In this document: one piece after another, positions 54,677 to 63,509 of the stretch
How the letters are laid out: each line of letters starts with the position of its first letter
Numbering within the stretch: position 1 is the first letter of the stretch
From: VAZQ01 sp963744275
GTDB taxonomy: Bacteria; Pseudomonadota; Alphaproteobacteria; Rhizobiales; Xanthobacteraceae
DNA length: 64,000 nt
Assembly (NCBI GenBank): GCA_963744275.1
Contig: CAVUSX010000024.1
Span: 372,001-436,000 of the forward strand
Direction: 5' to 3'
Position numbers and translations under genes: made by a program
Notes under the pieces: model-generated
Told to the model about the DNA's origin: nothing
Database searches by the model: none
The model's input: only the letters and a program-made list of their open reading frames with translations

Positions 54677-54999
54677 GGATGGGTGCTCCTGGAAAAGGAC
54701 TTTGTCCGGAATTTGGGGACTAAGTATCCGCGTTGCAAGGCGGGCGCAAGCGCCAAAACACCACACCGCAAGTTTTGGCTTGGCGGGGCGGCGAACCTCT
54801 GTTAGGCAAAGCGTGGGAACCGCGTTGCGACTTGATACTTCATACTTATGGATTGGTTGTGACGGCGCGCGTCTACCCATTTTAAGACGCGCGATCAATC
54901 GTTCCCGTTAACGACGATCGAGCCGATCGCTCCCGCGCCGGAATTTGGGCTGCGGAGCGGTCTCGGGTTCGAGGTTTCATTGCGAGAGACGGAGAAATC
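54677..54999. promoter_or_regulatory. divergent intergenic region between rpoZ and the NYN gene
   Basis: A 323-base stretch with no protein-coding gene. It should hold the promoters of the rpoZ-rsh transcript (minus) and the NYN gene (plus). An AT-richer patch around 54830-54860 (cttgatacttcatacttatgg) could hold a promoter, but I cannot set -35 and -10 boxes with confidence. Confidence 0.4.
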
Positions 55000-55644
55000 A
55001 TGGAACCGAAATCGGACAAGATCGCTCTATTTATTGACGGCGCCAATCTGTACGCCACCGCCAAGGCCCTGGGCTTCGACATCGACTACAAGCGACTGCT
55101 CCGGGAGTTTCAATCGCGCGGCTATCTTTTACGCGCGTTTTATTACACGGCCGTGATCGAGGATCAGGAATATTCGTCGATCCGCCCTCTCATCGATTGG
55201 TTGGATTACAATGGTTACAGCGTCGTCACCAAGGCGACCAAGGAATTCGTCGACCAGACCGGCCGCCGCAAGGTCAAGGGCAACATGGATATCGAGCTCG
55301 CGGTCGACGCCATGGAGATCGCCGAGCACATCGATCAGATGGTGCTGTTCTCGGGCGATGGCGACTTTCGCTCGCTGGTCGAAGCCATGCAGCGCCGCGG
55401 CGTGCGGGTCACGGTCGTATCCACCATCTCGACGCAGCCGCCCATGGTCGCCGACGAGCTGCGGCGGCAGGCCGACGTCTTCCAAGATATCGTCGAATTG
55501 CAGCCCAAGATCGGCCGCGATCCCTCCGAGCGGGCGCCGCGGGAACCGCGCGAGCCGCGCCATACCCCGCAATTCTTGCAGCGCAGCGCCTCGCCGCAGC
55601 GGGTCGGCGGCGGCGATGACGACGACGACGATTTCGAGGATTGA
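55000..55644 (+). CDS. NYN domain protein (LabA/DUF88-like)
   Basis: A 214-residue protein with a PIN-like NYN nuclease fold. Asp13 in ALFIDGANLYATAKALG, Asp in GNMDIELAVDAMEIAEHID and FSGDGDFRSLVEAM form the acidic metal site. A charged tail (basic/proline-rich then DDDDDDFED) follows. NYN proteins are predicted ribonucleases in RNA processing. It ends in a TGATG overlap with the UDG gene. Confidence 0.88.
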   Translation: MEPKSDKIALFIDGANLYATAKALGFDIDYKRLLREFQSRGYLLRAFYYTAVIEDQEYSSIRPLIDWLDYNGYSVVTKATKEFVDQTGRRKVKGNMDIELAVDAMEIAEHIDQMVLFSGDGDFRSLVEAMQRRGVRVTVVSTISTQPPMVADELRRQADVFQDIVELQPKIGRDPSERAPREPREPRHTPQFLQRSASPQRVGGGDDDDDDFED

Positions 55645-56285
55645 TGTCCTGCGGGGCGAGCGAGCCGGATCGCGATTGCGCGCTCTGCCCACGCCTTGAG
55701 GCGTTTCGCGCGGAATGGCGCCGGCGCGAGCCGGTCTGGTTCAATGCCCCGGTTCCGAGCTTCGGCCCTGCCACGGCGCGGCTGCTCATCGTCGGCTTGG
55801 CGCCCGGCCTGCAAGGCGCCAATCGCACCGGGCGGCCGTTCACCGGCGATCATGCCGGCGTGCTATTGTACAACACGCTGAGCCGCTTCGGATTTGCCGG
55901 CGGCACCTACGAGGCGCGGCCCGACGACGGGCTCGAGCTCATCGATGCCCGCATCACCAATGCGGTGCGTTGCGTGCCGCCGGAGAACAAGCCGACCGGC
56001 GCCGAGATCGTCACGTGCCGGAGCTTCCTCAAGAGCACGATCGCCGAAATGCCCAATCTGCGGGCCATCGTGACCCTGGGGCGGATCGCCCACGACACCA
56101 CGGCGTCGGCCCTCGAGGTGCGCCGGTCCGAGATTCCGTTCGCCCATGGCGCCGCGCACGCGGTCGGCGGGGTGCGCTTGTTCGACAGTTATCATTGCTC
56201 GCGCTACAACACGAACACGGGCGTATTGACGCCGGAGATGTTCCACGGCGTGTTTGCTCGGGTGCGGGAGTTCTTGTCGGCCTAG
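55644..56285 (+). CDS. udgB: uracil-DNA glycosylase, family 5 (UDGb, 4Fe-4S)
   Basis: UDGb removes uracil and other deaminated bases from DNA. Cluster cysteines are seen in CALCPRL and in CVPPENKPTGAEIVTC; LLIVGLAPGLQGANRTGRPFTGDHAG is the active-site loop, and DSYHCSRYNTNTG the base-recognition motif. ATG 55644 overlaps the previous stop (TGATG), so it is preferred to TTG 55641. Confidence 0.9.
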   Translation: MSCGASEPDRDCALCPRLEAFRAEWRRREPVWFNAPVPSFGPATARLLIVGLAPGLQGANRTGRPFTGDHAGVLLYNTLSRFGFAGGTYEARPDDGLELIDARITNAVRCVPPENKPTGAEIVTCRSFLKSTIAEMPNLRAIVTLGRIAHDTTASALEVRRSEIPFAHGAAHAVGGVRLFDSYHCSRYNTNTGVLTPEMFHGVFARVREFLSA

Positions 56286-56428
56286 CTTCCGCCGGCCTTG
56301 CTCGTGCGCGCCGGATCTTGCGAGCCGCGTGACGACCGCCACCGGCCGATGCCGCCCGGTGACGGAATGCCGTCTGGGCGAAAAGGCCCCCGGCGGAAAC
56401 TCGGGAATACCTACTCGGGAATACCCAA

Positions 56429-56902
56429 ATGGCCGCAAAGCCGGATCGCAAGCTGAAGGTTGTCGCCGACAACCGCAAGGCGCAATTCAACTATGAGATC
56501 GGCGAGGTATTCGAGGCCGGCATCGCCTTGACCGGAACCGAGGTCAAATCGCTGCGCCAGGGCAAGGCGACGATCGCGGAATCCTACGCGGATTCCCGCC
56601 GCGGCGAGATCTGGCTGGTCAATGCCAACATCCCGGAATACCTGCAGGGAGGCCGCTTCAACCACCTGCCCAAGCGCCCCCGCAAGCTGCTCTTGCACCG
56701 CCGCCAGATCGACAAGCTCGCCGGTGCGGTCGAGCGCGAGGGCATGACCCTGGTGCCGCTCAAGCTCTATTTCAACGAAAAGGGCCGCGCCAAGATCGAG
56801 CTGGCGCTCGCCCGCGGCAAGAAGCTGCACGACAAGCGCGAGACCGAGAAAAAGCGCTCCTGGGAGCGCGAACGCGGCCGGCTCATGCGATTGAAGGGCT
56901 GA
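56429..56902 (+). CDS. smpB: SsrA-binding protein SmpB
   Basis: SmpB delivers tmRNA to stalled ribosomes. The 157-residue protein shows NRKAQFNYEIGEVFEAGIALTGTEVKSLRQGKATI and IPEYLQGGRFNHLPKRPRKLLLH, and the basic C-terminal tail REKKRSWERERGRLMR. It is a single gene here; tmRNA (ssrA) is not seen in this window. Confidence 0.95.
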   Translation: MAAKPDRKLKVVADNRKAQFNYEIGEVFEAGIALTGTEVKSLRQGKATIAESYADSRRGEIWLVNANIPEYLQGGRFNHLPKRPRKLLLHRRQIDKLAGAVEREGMTLVPLKLYFNEKGRAKIELALARGKKLHDKRETEKKRSWERERGRLMRLKG

Positions 56903-56913
56903 GGCCTGGGCGA

Positions 56914-56960
56914 GAGCATTTTCAGGAAAAGTGGAATCCGGTTTTCCGCCCGAAAATGCG
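56914..56960. repeat. rhizobial-type intergenic palindrome
   Basis: GAGCATTTTCAGGAAAA pairs with GGTTTTCCGCCCGAAAATGC around a short loop; the inner block GGAAAA/TTTTCC pairs as well. The sequence is close to a palindromic motif (GAGCATTTTC...GAAAATGC) that is common between genes in Hyphomicrobiales, which I recall but cannot check here. It lies between convergent smpB and mscL and probably acts as a two-way terminator. Confidence 0.7.
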
Positions 56961-56980
56961 ACAATGCAAAAATGCCATCG

Positions 56981-57394
56981 CTATGCGGCCGGCGATTTCA
57001 AGAGATCGCGAATCTCCGTCAGCAGCTGCTCCTGCCGGGTGGGAGCCGGGGGCTTGGCGGCCTCGTTGCGCACCAGCCGGTTCATCAGCCGGATGACCAT
57101 GAACAGGACGAATGCGACGATCATGAAATTGATGAGCAGGGTCAGGAAATTGCCCCAGGCCAGCACGGCACCCTGCTTCTTGGCCTCGACCAGGGTGTCG
57201 GCCGTCACCTTGCCGGACAGCGGAACGAAGTAGTTGGAGAAGTCGAGCCCGCCCGTCACCGCCCCGATGACGGGCATGAGGATATCGCCGACCAGCGACT
57301 GAACGATGCCCCCGAAGGCGGCCCCGATGATGACGCCGACCGCAAGATCGACCACATTGCCGCGTAACGCGAATTTCCTGAATTCCTCGAGCAT
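56981..57394 (-). CDS. mscL: large-conductance mechanosensitive channel
   Basis: MscL opens under membrane tension to release solutes on osmotic downshock. The 137-residue protein has an N-terminal helix (EEFRKFALRGNVVDLAVGVIIGAAFG), a second span (FLTLLINFMIVAFVLFMVIRLMNR) and a basic/acidic tail. ATG 57394 begins at the conserved MLEEF. The IS array begins 48 bases upstream, so its promoter may be affected. Confidence 0.94.
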   Translation of the reverse strand: MLEEFRKFALRGNVVDLAVGVIIGAAFGGIVQSLVGDILMPVIGAVTGGLDFSNYFVPLSGKVTADTLVEAKKQGAVLAWGNFLTLLINFMIVAFVLFMVIRLMNRLVRNEAAKPPAPTRQEQLLTEIRDLLKSPAA

Positions 57395-57442
57395 CTCTCC
57401 TCCGCGCTGCCGGAGACGGCCGTTCCTGAAGAATGCTACTAG

Positions 57443-58877
57443 CATTACAGTTGCCTTTTTGTTTTGAAGTGCGCGCGCTGAGCGACCGCCTGGTGAGCTC
57501 TACGCCAGAGTGACCATGCGATGATGTGTGCGGGTTGGATCCGCTTTCGAGCGAGTCTGATGGCGATGCGGCGGACTTCCTGGATTGACCAACGGATCAA
57601 TGACGGCGTGGCGGTGCTTTTGTGTTTGCCGTGGTTCGGCGTTGCGTTTTTTTTGGCGGCGGCGGATTGGCGCGATGGCGGATTGCCGCCATCATGGCGA
57701 AGGCGAGCATCACCAAGGAAACGTGGCGATGCCACCCATGCCAGGATCTGCTCTCGTTGTGATCGAGTCCGAATTCGTTTTTTGCGGTCTCAAAACTGTC
57801 CTCGATCGCCCACCGATGGCCTTCGACCGCCACCAGCGTTTCGATGGATGTTGCCGCTGGACACCATGTGGTGAAGAAGGCGAGATCACCATCGGCGATA
57901 TGACGACGGATCAGCAGACCGCGTGTCCAAAGACCTTGATTTGCGCTGCTAAATTCTTCGACCTCGAGATCGGCCAATTCGAGATAGCACCAATCATGCA
58001 GCCGCGGTCCTTTGGTTCCGGCCCCTGCCGACAGGCGTTTCCAGTCGGACGAGCGCCGCGTCCGGGCGATGTCCGCGGCCTTGCCGGCGACGGATCGCCG
58101 CTTGCCCCAGGAATGAAATACATGAGCGCTGCTGACCCCGAGTACATAGCCTTTGCCTGCCCCGCGTAGTTGCTGTTCGATATCGCCAACACCGTAGACA
58201 GTGTCGCCGGCAACCCACCTGAATGGTACAGACACGGCGATGGCGTGTGCAATCATTCTCGTCGCAAGCTGTGGTTTGGTCGCAAAGCCGACATCGGGAG
58301 GCACGTATGCGGCTTGCAGGCGATCTGGATCGTCGGTCCATTCCTTCGGAAGATACAGCGCGCGATCGATGAACGCATGACCGTGGCGCGAAACGTAGGC
58401 AGCGAAGACTCCGATCTGGCAGTTCGTGATCTTGCCTGCGGAACCAGTGTATTGCCGCGCCACTCCGCACGACGCCTTGCCCTGCTTGAGAAAGCCGGTC
58501 TCGTCGATCACGAGCACCGCATCGTCATCCGCCAAATGCTCGATGACATAATCGCGGACGATATCGCGCAGGCCATCAGCATCCCAATCCCTGCGACCGA
58601 GGATCGCCTGTTGCCGCCAAGGGCCAGGATCGCCAGCTGCCTCTGCGCGCATCCAACCAGTTTTGCGTTGCTCATCTCCGAGCAGACCTTCCAAAAACAA
58701 GCCTGCATTCGTCGCAACACGCTCTTGCCTGAACAACGGACGTATCCGCCTCTTGATCTCCCGAAGCGACGCCGCCCATAACGCAAGCGTCTCTTCAATC
58801 GACGCTGCCTGCGTCCACGATCTTCGAATCATGGTTGCCCATGGATTCAGAAACCTTCGGAAAAGGCAACTGTAATG
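57443..58877 (-). mobile_element. IS701-family element, copy 1 (1435 bp)
   Basis: Perfect 17-base terminal inverted repeats starting CATTACAGTTGCCTTTT. It is preceded at the left by CTAG (57439-57442), and the right CTAG is split by the next element (CTA at 58878-58880). One transposase gene on the minus strand, 57597-58832. The element length, single DDE gene and 4-base CTAG target fit the IS701 family. Confidence 0.88.
57597..58832 (-). CDS. IS701-family transposase (copy 1)
   Basis: A 411-residue DDE transposase. Catalytic residues: Asp in VLVIDETGFLKQGKASCG, Asp in VAGDTVYGVGDI, Glu in EDSFETAKNEFGLD. It has the DUF4277-free single-frame build typical of the family. It starts at ATG 58832 and has no internal stops, so the copy may be active. 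Confidence 0.9.
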   Translation of the reverse strand: MIRRSWTQAASIEETLALWAASLREIKRRIRPLFRQERVATNAGLFLEGLLGDEQRKTGWMRAEAAGDPGPWRQQAILGRRDWDADGLRDIVRDYVIEHLADDDAVLVIDETGFLKQGKASCGVARQYTGSAGKITNCQIGVFAAYVSRHGHAFIDRALYLPKEWTDDPDRLQAAYVPPDVGFATKPQLATRMIAHAIAVSVPFRWVAGDTVYGVGDIEQQLRGAGKGYVLGVSSAHVFHSWGKRRSVAGKAADIARTRRSSDWKRLSAGAGTKGPRLHDWCYLELADLEVEEFSSANQGLWTRGLLIRRHIADGDLAFFTTWCPAATSIETLVAVEGHRWAIEDSFETAKNEFGLDHNESRSWHGWHRHVSLVMLAFAMMAAIRHRANPPPPKKTQRRTTANTKAPPRRH

Positions 58878-58880
58878 CTA

Positions 58881-59718
58881 GGGTCTGTACCTAATCAGAG
58901 AACCGTGATTCTCTCGGTGCCGAAACGATTCGGCTCGGGAGGCTTTGATGCGCAAGGGGTTGTTCTGGTTCAGTGACAAGCAGTGGGCACGCATTGCACC
59001 GCACCTGCCGACGAACCTGACCGGCCCCGAGCGGGACGACGATCGGCGCATCATCAGCGGCATCGTGCACATGCTCCAGTCCGGTGCGCGCTGGCGCGAT
59101 TGCCCGCCCGAATATGGTCCGTACACCACCATCTACAATCGCTTCAATCGTTGGGCCAAGCGCGGACGGTGGCAGGCTATCTTCGAGGCACTGGCCAACT
59201 GCGGCAAGGACAGTGTGACCCTGTCGATTGATTCCACCTCGATCAAGGCACATCGCTCGGCCAGTGGCGGAAAAGGGGGGAGCATAAACAGGCGATCGGC
59301 CGCTCGCGCGGCGGACGCACCACGAAAATCCACGCCTTGAGCGACCCTGATTGCAGGCCTTGCGCATTCCATCTCACTCCCGGACAGGATTCCGACATCG
59401 CCGTCGCGTCCGCCCTTCTGGACCTCGCTCCGCCGATGAGCGTACTCATCGCCGACAAGGGCTACGATGGTGACGCCTTCCGCGCCGATATCCTCGAGCG
59501 CGGCGCAATCCCCGTCATTCCGAACAAGTCGAATAGAACAGCCCTCCACCGCTTCAACAAACGCGCCTACAAAGGACGCAATGTCATCGAACGCTGCTTT
59601 TGCCGGCTCAAGGATTTCAGGCGCATCGCTACCCGCTATGATAAGCTCGCCCGAAACTTCTTGGCCGCCGTTCAACTCGCCGCCCTCGTCGCTTATTGGA
59701 TCAATTAAGTCTGGACCC
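58881..59718 (+). mobile_element. IS5-family (IS427-like) element nested in a CTAG junction (838 bp)
   Basis: Ends GGGTCTGTACCTAAT and ATTAAGTCTGGACCC are imperfect inverted repeats. The flanks are TA on both sides (58879-58880 and 59719-59720) within C-TA ... TA-G. This means the element inserted into the CTAG between two IS701 copies and duplicated TA. One transposase gene in two frames. Confidence 0.85.
58948..59708 (+). CDS. IS5-family transposase, expressed through a -1 frameshift
   Basis: The first frame (ATG 58948 after GGAGG) has the N-terminal domain and first catalytic Asp (LSIDSTSIKAHR). It ends at 59340. The second frame carries IADKGYDGDAF (second Asp) and NVIERCFCRLKDFRR with the catalytic Glu. 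The A4G6 stretch at 59271-59280 is a typical slippery site; a -1 slip there gives ...GGKGGEHKQAIGRSRGG... and joins the two parts into about 253 residues. Such frameshifting is common in IS427-group elements, so this is not necessarily a broken gene. Confidence 0.85.
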
Positions 59719-59721
59719 TAG

Positions 59722-61155
59722 CATTACAGTTGCCTTTTCTTTTGAAGTGCGCGCGCTGAGCGACTGCCTGGTGAGCTCTACGCCAGAGTGACCATGCGAT
59801 GATGTGTGCAGGTTGGATCCGCTTGCGAGCGAGTCTGATGGCGATGCGGCGGACTTCCTGGATTGACCAACGGATCAATGACGGCGTGGCGGTGCTTTTG
59901 TGTTTGCCGCGGTTCGACGTTGCGTTTTTTTTGGCGGCGGCGGATTGGCGCGATGGCGGATTGCCGCCATCATGGCGAAGGCGAGCATCACCAAGGAAAC
60001 GTGGCGATGCCACCCATGCCAGGATCTGCTCTCGTTGTGATCGAGTCCGAACTCGTTTTTTGCGGTCTCAAAACTGTCCTCGATCGCCCACCGATGGCCT
60101 TCGACCGCCACCAGCGTTTCGATGGATGTTGCCGCTGGACACCACGTGGTGAAGAAGGCGAGATCACCATCGGCGATATGACGACGGATCAGCAGACCGC
60201 GTGTCCAAAGACCTTGATTTGCGCTGCTAAATTCTTCGACCTCGAGATCGGCCAATTCGAGATAGCACCAATCATGCAGCCGCGGTCCTTTGGTTCCGGC
60301 CCCCGCCGACAGGCGTTTCCAGTCGGACGAGCGCCGCGTCCGGGCGATGTCCGCGGCCTTGCCGGTGACGGATCGCCGCTTGCCCCAGGAATGAAATACA
60401 TGAGCGCTGCTGACCCCGAGTACATAGCCTTTGCCTGCCCCGCGTAGTTGCTGTTCAATATCGCCGACACCGTAGACAGTGTCGCCGGCAACCCACCTGA
60501 ATGGTACAGACACGGCGATGGCGTGTGCAATCATTCTTGTCGCAAGCTGTGGTTTGGTCGCAAAGCCGACATCCGGAGGCACGTATGCGGCTTGCAGGCG
60601 ATCTGAATCGTCGGTCCATTCCTTCGGAAGATACAGCGCGCGATCGATGAACGCATGACCATGGCGCGAAACGTAGGCAGCGAAAACTCCGATCTGGCAG
60701 TTCGTGATCTTGCCTGCGGAACCAGTGTATTGCCGCGCCACTCCGCACGATGCCTTGCCCTGCTTGAGAAAGCCGGTCTCGTCGATCACGAGCACCGCAT
60801 CGTCATCCGCCAAATGCTCGATGACATAATCGCGGACGATATCGCGCAGGCCATCAGCATCCCAATCCCTGCGACCGAGGATCGCCTGTTGCCGCCAAGG
60901 GCCAGGGTCGCCAGCTGCCTCTGCGCGCATCCAACCAGTTTTGCGTTGCTCATCTCCGAGCAGACCTTCCAGAAACAAGCCTGCATTCGTCGCAACACGC
61001 TCTTGCTTGAACAACGGACGTATCCGCCTCTTGATCTCCCGAAGCGACGCCGCCCATAACGCTAGCGTCTCTTCAATCGACGCTGCCTGCGTCCACGATC
61101 TTCGAATCATGGTTGCCCATGGATTCAGAAACCTTCGGAAAAGGCAACTGTAATG
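59722..61155 (-). mobile_element. IS701-family element, copy 2 (1434 bp)
   Basis: Inverted repeats as in copy 1. Left side follows G of the split CTAG; the right side abuts CTAG at 61156-61159, directly followed by copy 3. Sequence differs from copy 1 by scattered point changes, including one deleted base (1434 bp instead of 1435). Confidence 0.88.
59875..61110 (-). CDS. IS701-family transposase (copy 2)
   Basis: Intact 411-residue protein, nearly the same as copy 1, with some changes (for example FKQERV for FRQERV, DDSDRL for DDPDRL, and SVTGKA for SVAGKA). All three catalytic residues are kept (VLVIDETG, AGDTVYG, SFETAKNEF). No frameshift or stop is seen. Confidence 0.9.
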   Translation of the reverse strand: MIRRSWTQAASIEETLALWAASLREIKRRIRPLFKQERVATNAGLFLEGLLGDEQRKTGWMRAEAAGDPGPWRQQAILGRRDWDADGLRDIVRDYVIEHLADDDAVLVIDETGFLKQGKASCGVARQYTGSAGKITNCQIGVFAAYVSRHGHAFIDRALYLPKEWTDDSDRLQAAYVPPDVGFATKPQLATRMIAHAIAVSVPFRWVAGDTVYGVGDIEQQLRGAGKGYVLGVSSAHVFHSWGKRRSVTGKAADIARTRRSSDWKRLSAGAGTKGPRLHDWCYLELADLEVEEFSSANQGLWTRGLLIRRHIADGDLAFFTTWCPAATSIETLVAVEGHRWAIEDSFETAKNEFGLDHNESRSWHGWHRHVSLVMLAFAMMAAIRHRANPPPPKKTQRRTAANTKAPPRRH

Positions 61156-61159
61156 CTAG

Positions 61160-62594
61160 CATTACAGTTGCCGTTTTGCTTTGAAGTGCGCGCGCTGAGC
61201 GACCGCCTGGTGAGCTCTACGCCAGAGTGACCATGCGATGATGTGTGCGGGTTGGATCCGCTTTCGAGCGAGTTTGATGGCGATGCGGCGGACTTCCTGG
61301 ATTGACCAACGGATCAGTGACGGCGTGGCGGTGCTTTTGTTTTTGCCGCGGTTCGGCGTTGCGTTTTTTTTGGCGGCGGTGGATTGGCGCGATGGCGGAT
61401 TACCGCCATCATGGCGAAGGCGAGCATGACCAAGGAAACGTGGCGATGCCACCCATGCCAGGATCTGCTCTCGTTGTGATCGAGTCCGAACTCGTTTTTT
61501 GCGGTCTCAAAACTGTCCTCGATCGCCCACCGATGGCCTTCGACCGCCACCAGCGTTTCGATGGATGTTGCCGCTGGACACCAGGTGGTGAAGAAGGCGA
61601 GATCACCATCGGCGATATGACGACGGATCAGCAGACCGCGTGTCCAAAGACCTTGATTTGCGCTGCTAAATTCTTCGACCTCGAGATCGGCCAATTCGAG
61701 ATAGCACCAATCATGCAGCCGCGGTCCTTTGGTTCCGGCCCCTGCCGACAGGCGTTTCCAGTCGGACGAGCGCCGCGTCCGGGCGATGTCCCCGGCCTTG
61801 CCGGCGACGGATCGCCGCTTGCCCCAGGAATGAAATACATGAGCGCTGCTGACGCCGAGTACATAGCCTTTGCCTGCCCCGCGTAGTTGCTGTTCGATAT
61901 CGCCGACACCGTAGACAGTGTCGCCGGCAACCCACCTGAATGGCACAGACCCGGCGATGGCGTGTGCAATCATTCTCGTCGCAAGCTGTGGTTTGGTCGC
62001 AAAGCCGACATCGGGAGGGACGTATGCGGCTTGCAGGCGACCTGGATCGTCGGTCCATTCCTTCGGAAGATACAGCGCGCGATCGATGAACGCATGGCCG
62101 TGGCGCGAAACGTAGGCAGCGAAGACTCCAATCTGGCAGTTCGTGATCTTGCCTGCGGAACCAGTGTATTGCCGCGCCACTCCGCATGACGCCTTGCCCT
62201 GCTTGAGAAAGCCGGTCTCGTCGATCACGAGCACCGCATCGTCATCCGCCAAATGCTCGATGACATAATCGCGGACGATATCGCGCAGACCATCAGCATC
62301 CCAATCCCTGCGACCGAGGATCGCCTGTTGCCGCCATGGGCCAGGATCGCCAGCTGCCTCTGCGCGCATCCAACCAGTTTTGCGTTGCTCATCTCCGAGC
62401 AGACCTTCCAAAAACAAGCCTGCATTCGTCGCAACACGGTCTTGCCTGAACAACGGACGTATCCGCGTCTTGATCTCCCGAAGCGACGCCGCCCATAACG
62501 CAAGCGTCTCTTCAATCGACGCTGCCTGCGTCCACGATCTTCAAATCATGGTTGCCCATGGATTTAGAAACCTTCGGAAAAAGCAACTGTAATG
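61160..62594 (-). mobile_element. IS701-family element, copy 3 (1435 bp), head-to-tail with copy 2
   Basis: It shares the CTAG at 61156-61159 with copy 2 and ends at CTAG 62595-62598. Both terminal repeats carry point changes (CAGTTGCCG at the left, CAGTTGCTTTTTC at the right end read inwards), so it is the most worn copy. Its transposase gene carries an early stop. Confidence 0.87.
61314..62549 (-). pseudogene. IS701-family transposase, copy 3, nonsense at codon 3
   Basis: The frame that matches copies 1 and 2 begins ATG ATT TGA at 62549; the third codon has changed from CGA (Arg) to TGA. The rest is intact from a TTG at 62453 (379 residues, FRQDRVATNAGLF...), with all DDE residues present. 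It may therefore be an inactive or N-truncated protein; a normal start is lost. This copy is also distinguished by SVAGKAGDIAR and DDPGRL changes. Confidence 0.82.
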
Positions 62595-63360
62595 CTAGGG
62601 GCCGGCGGCTGCGGGCGGAGCGGCGAGGGCGGCCGGGCGAAAGCCCATGATCAGCCGATCGATGTTCCCGGCGACCGAGCGCCAATCGTCGAGCCAGTCG
62701 CGCGGGAAACGCACCACGATGTCGGCCGCGTCCTCGACGCGCCGTTCGTACAGACAGGTTCCAGGCGTTGCGCCGGCGCCGTTGCGCGTGCAGCGGACCA
62801 GAAAGCTCTCCGGCGTGATCACATCGTAGATCAGACCTCGCCCTGATAGGGCGTTCCGTCGCGGAACGCGAGCACCGCAAGGCCGGTCGGACCGGACACC
62901 GGCTCGGTGGCGGCATAACGCGGATAGATGGTGCGCAAGCGCTCGCCCGGCGCCATCTCATCGCCGGCGCCGGAGATGGTGATGAAGACGCGATCGAGCT
63001 GCGGGATGGCGCCGGGTGTGCGCAAAGCCTCGGGTGCCGGAGGTTTAGCTGCCGCGTCCGCCGGCTTGAGGGAAGGCCACATGAAGGCGAGATCGACGCG
63101 ATCATGCGCACCCGGCCGCCGCTGCACCGGCACCCGGATCGCCGCCGGCGGCAGCTTGAAGGCGACGCCGCCGATCGTGACCGGCAGCTCCGGCGCATCG
63201 GCGCGACCGCAGCCGCCGGCCAGCGCGGCCACAGCACATAGACGATATAGGCCACCGCCAAGAGCATGAACGCGAGCAGAAGGAGGATCGGCGGCAGCAG
63301 CAGGCCGCCACCCGAGCGCCGGGCCTGCAGCTCACGCTTGAAGAGGCTCGAGGTGTTCAC
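62595..63360 (-). pseudogene. conserved membrane-anchored protein of unknown function, two frameshifts
   Basis: From a GTG at 63360 the first segment has a basic start (SLFKRELQARRSGGG), then one membrane helix (LLLPPILLLLAFMLLAVAYIVYVLW). The middle segment, in a second frame, continues GRADAPELPVTIGGVAFKLPP to GTPYQGEV, and the last segment, in a third frame, runs LIYDVITPESFLVRC to ALAAPPAAAGP. One missing base near 63207 and one near 62832 would restore a single frame. The stop TAG (62595-62597) is the CTAG target itself, so the IS array inserted exactly at the end of this gene. No domain is recognised. Confidence 0.65.
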
Positions 63361-63509
63361 GGTTCTGCGGCTCCCAAATCAGCAGATGAGTATGCCACGT
63401 CGCGGACCCCGCAATCCGGTCGGTCGATGGGGAAATCAAAGAATTCAATGCGATGCGAGCGCTTGTTGCACGACCCCATGATCGCGCGGGCGGCGCCGTT
63501 AACGATTAC

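Noticed and set aside
51842..54805. A 987-codon open frame on the plus strand opposite rsh and rpoZ
   Set aside because: rsh and rpoZ are certain by motif; this frame is an antisense artefact.
58945..59340. First IS5 transposase frame as a complete gene on its own
   Set aside because: It lacks the second Asp and Glu of the DDE site; the rest continues in the other frame after the A4G6 stretch.
57439..62598. Composite transposon carrying cargo between the IS701 copies
   Set aside because: Between copies 1 and 2 there is only the IS5-like element, and copies 2 and 3 share one CTAG, so there is no cargo gene.
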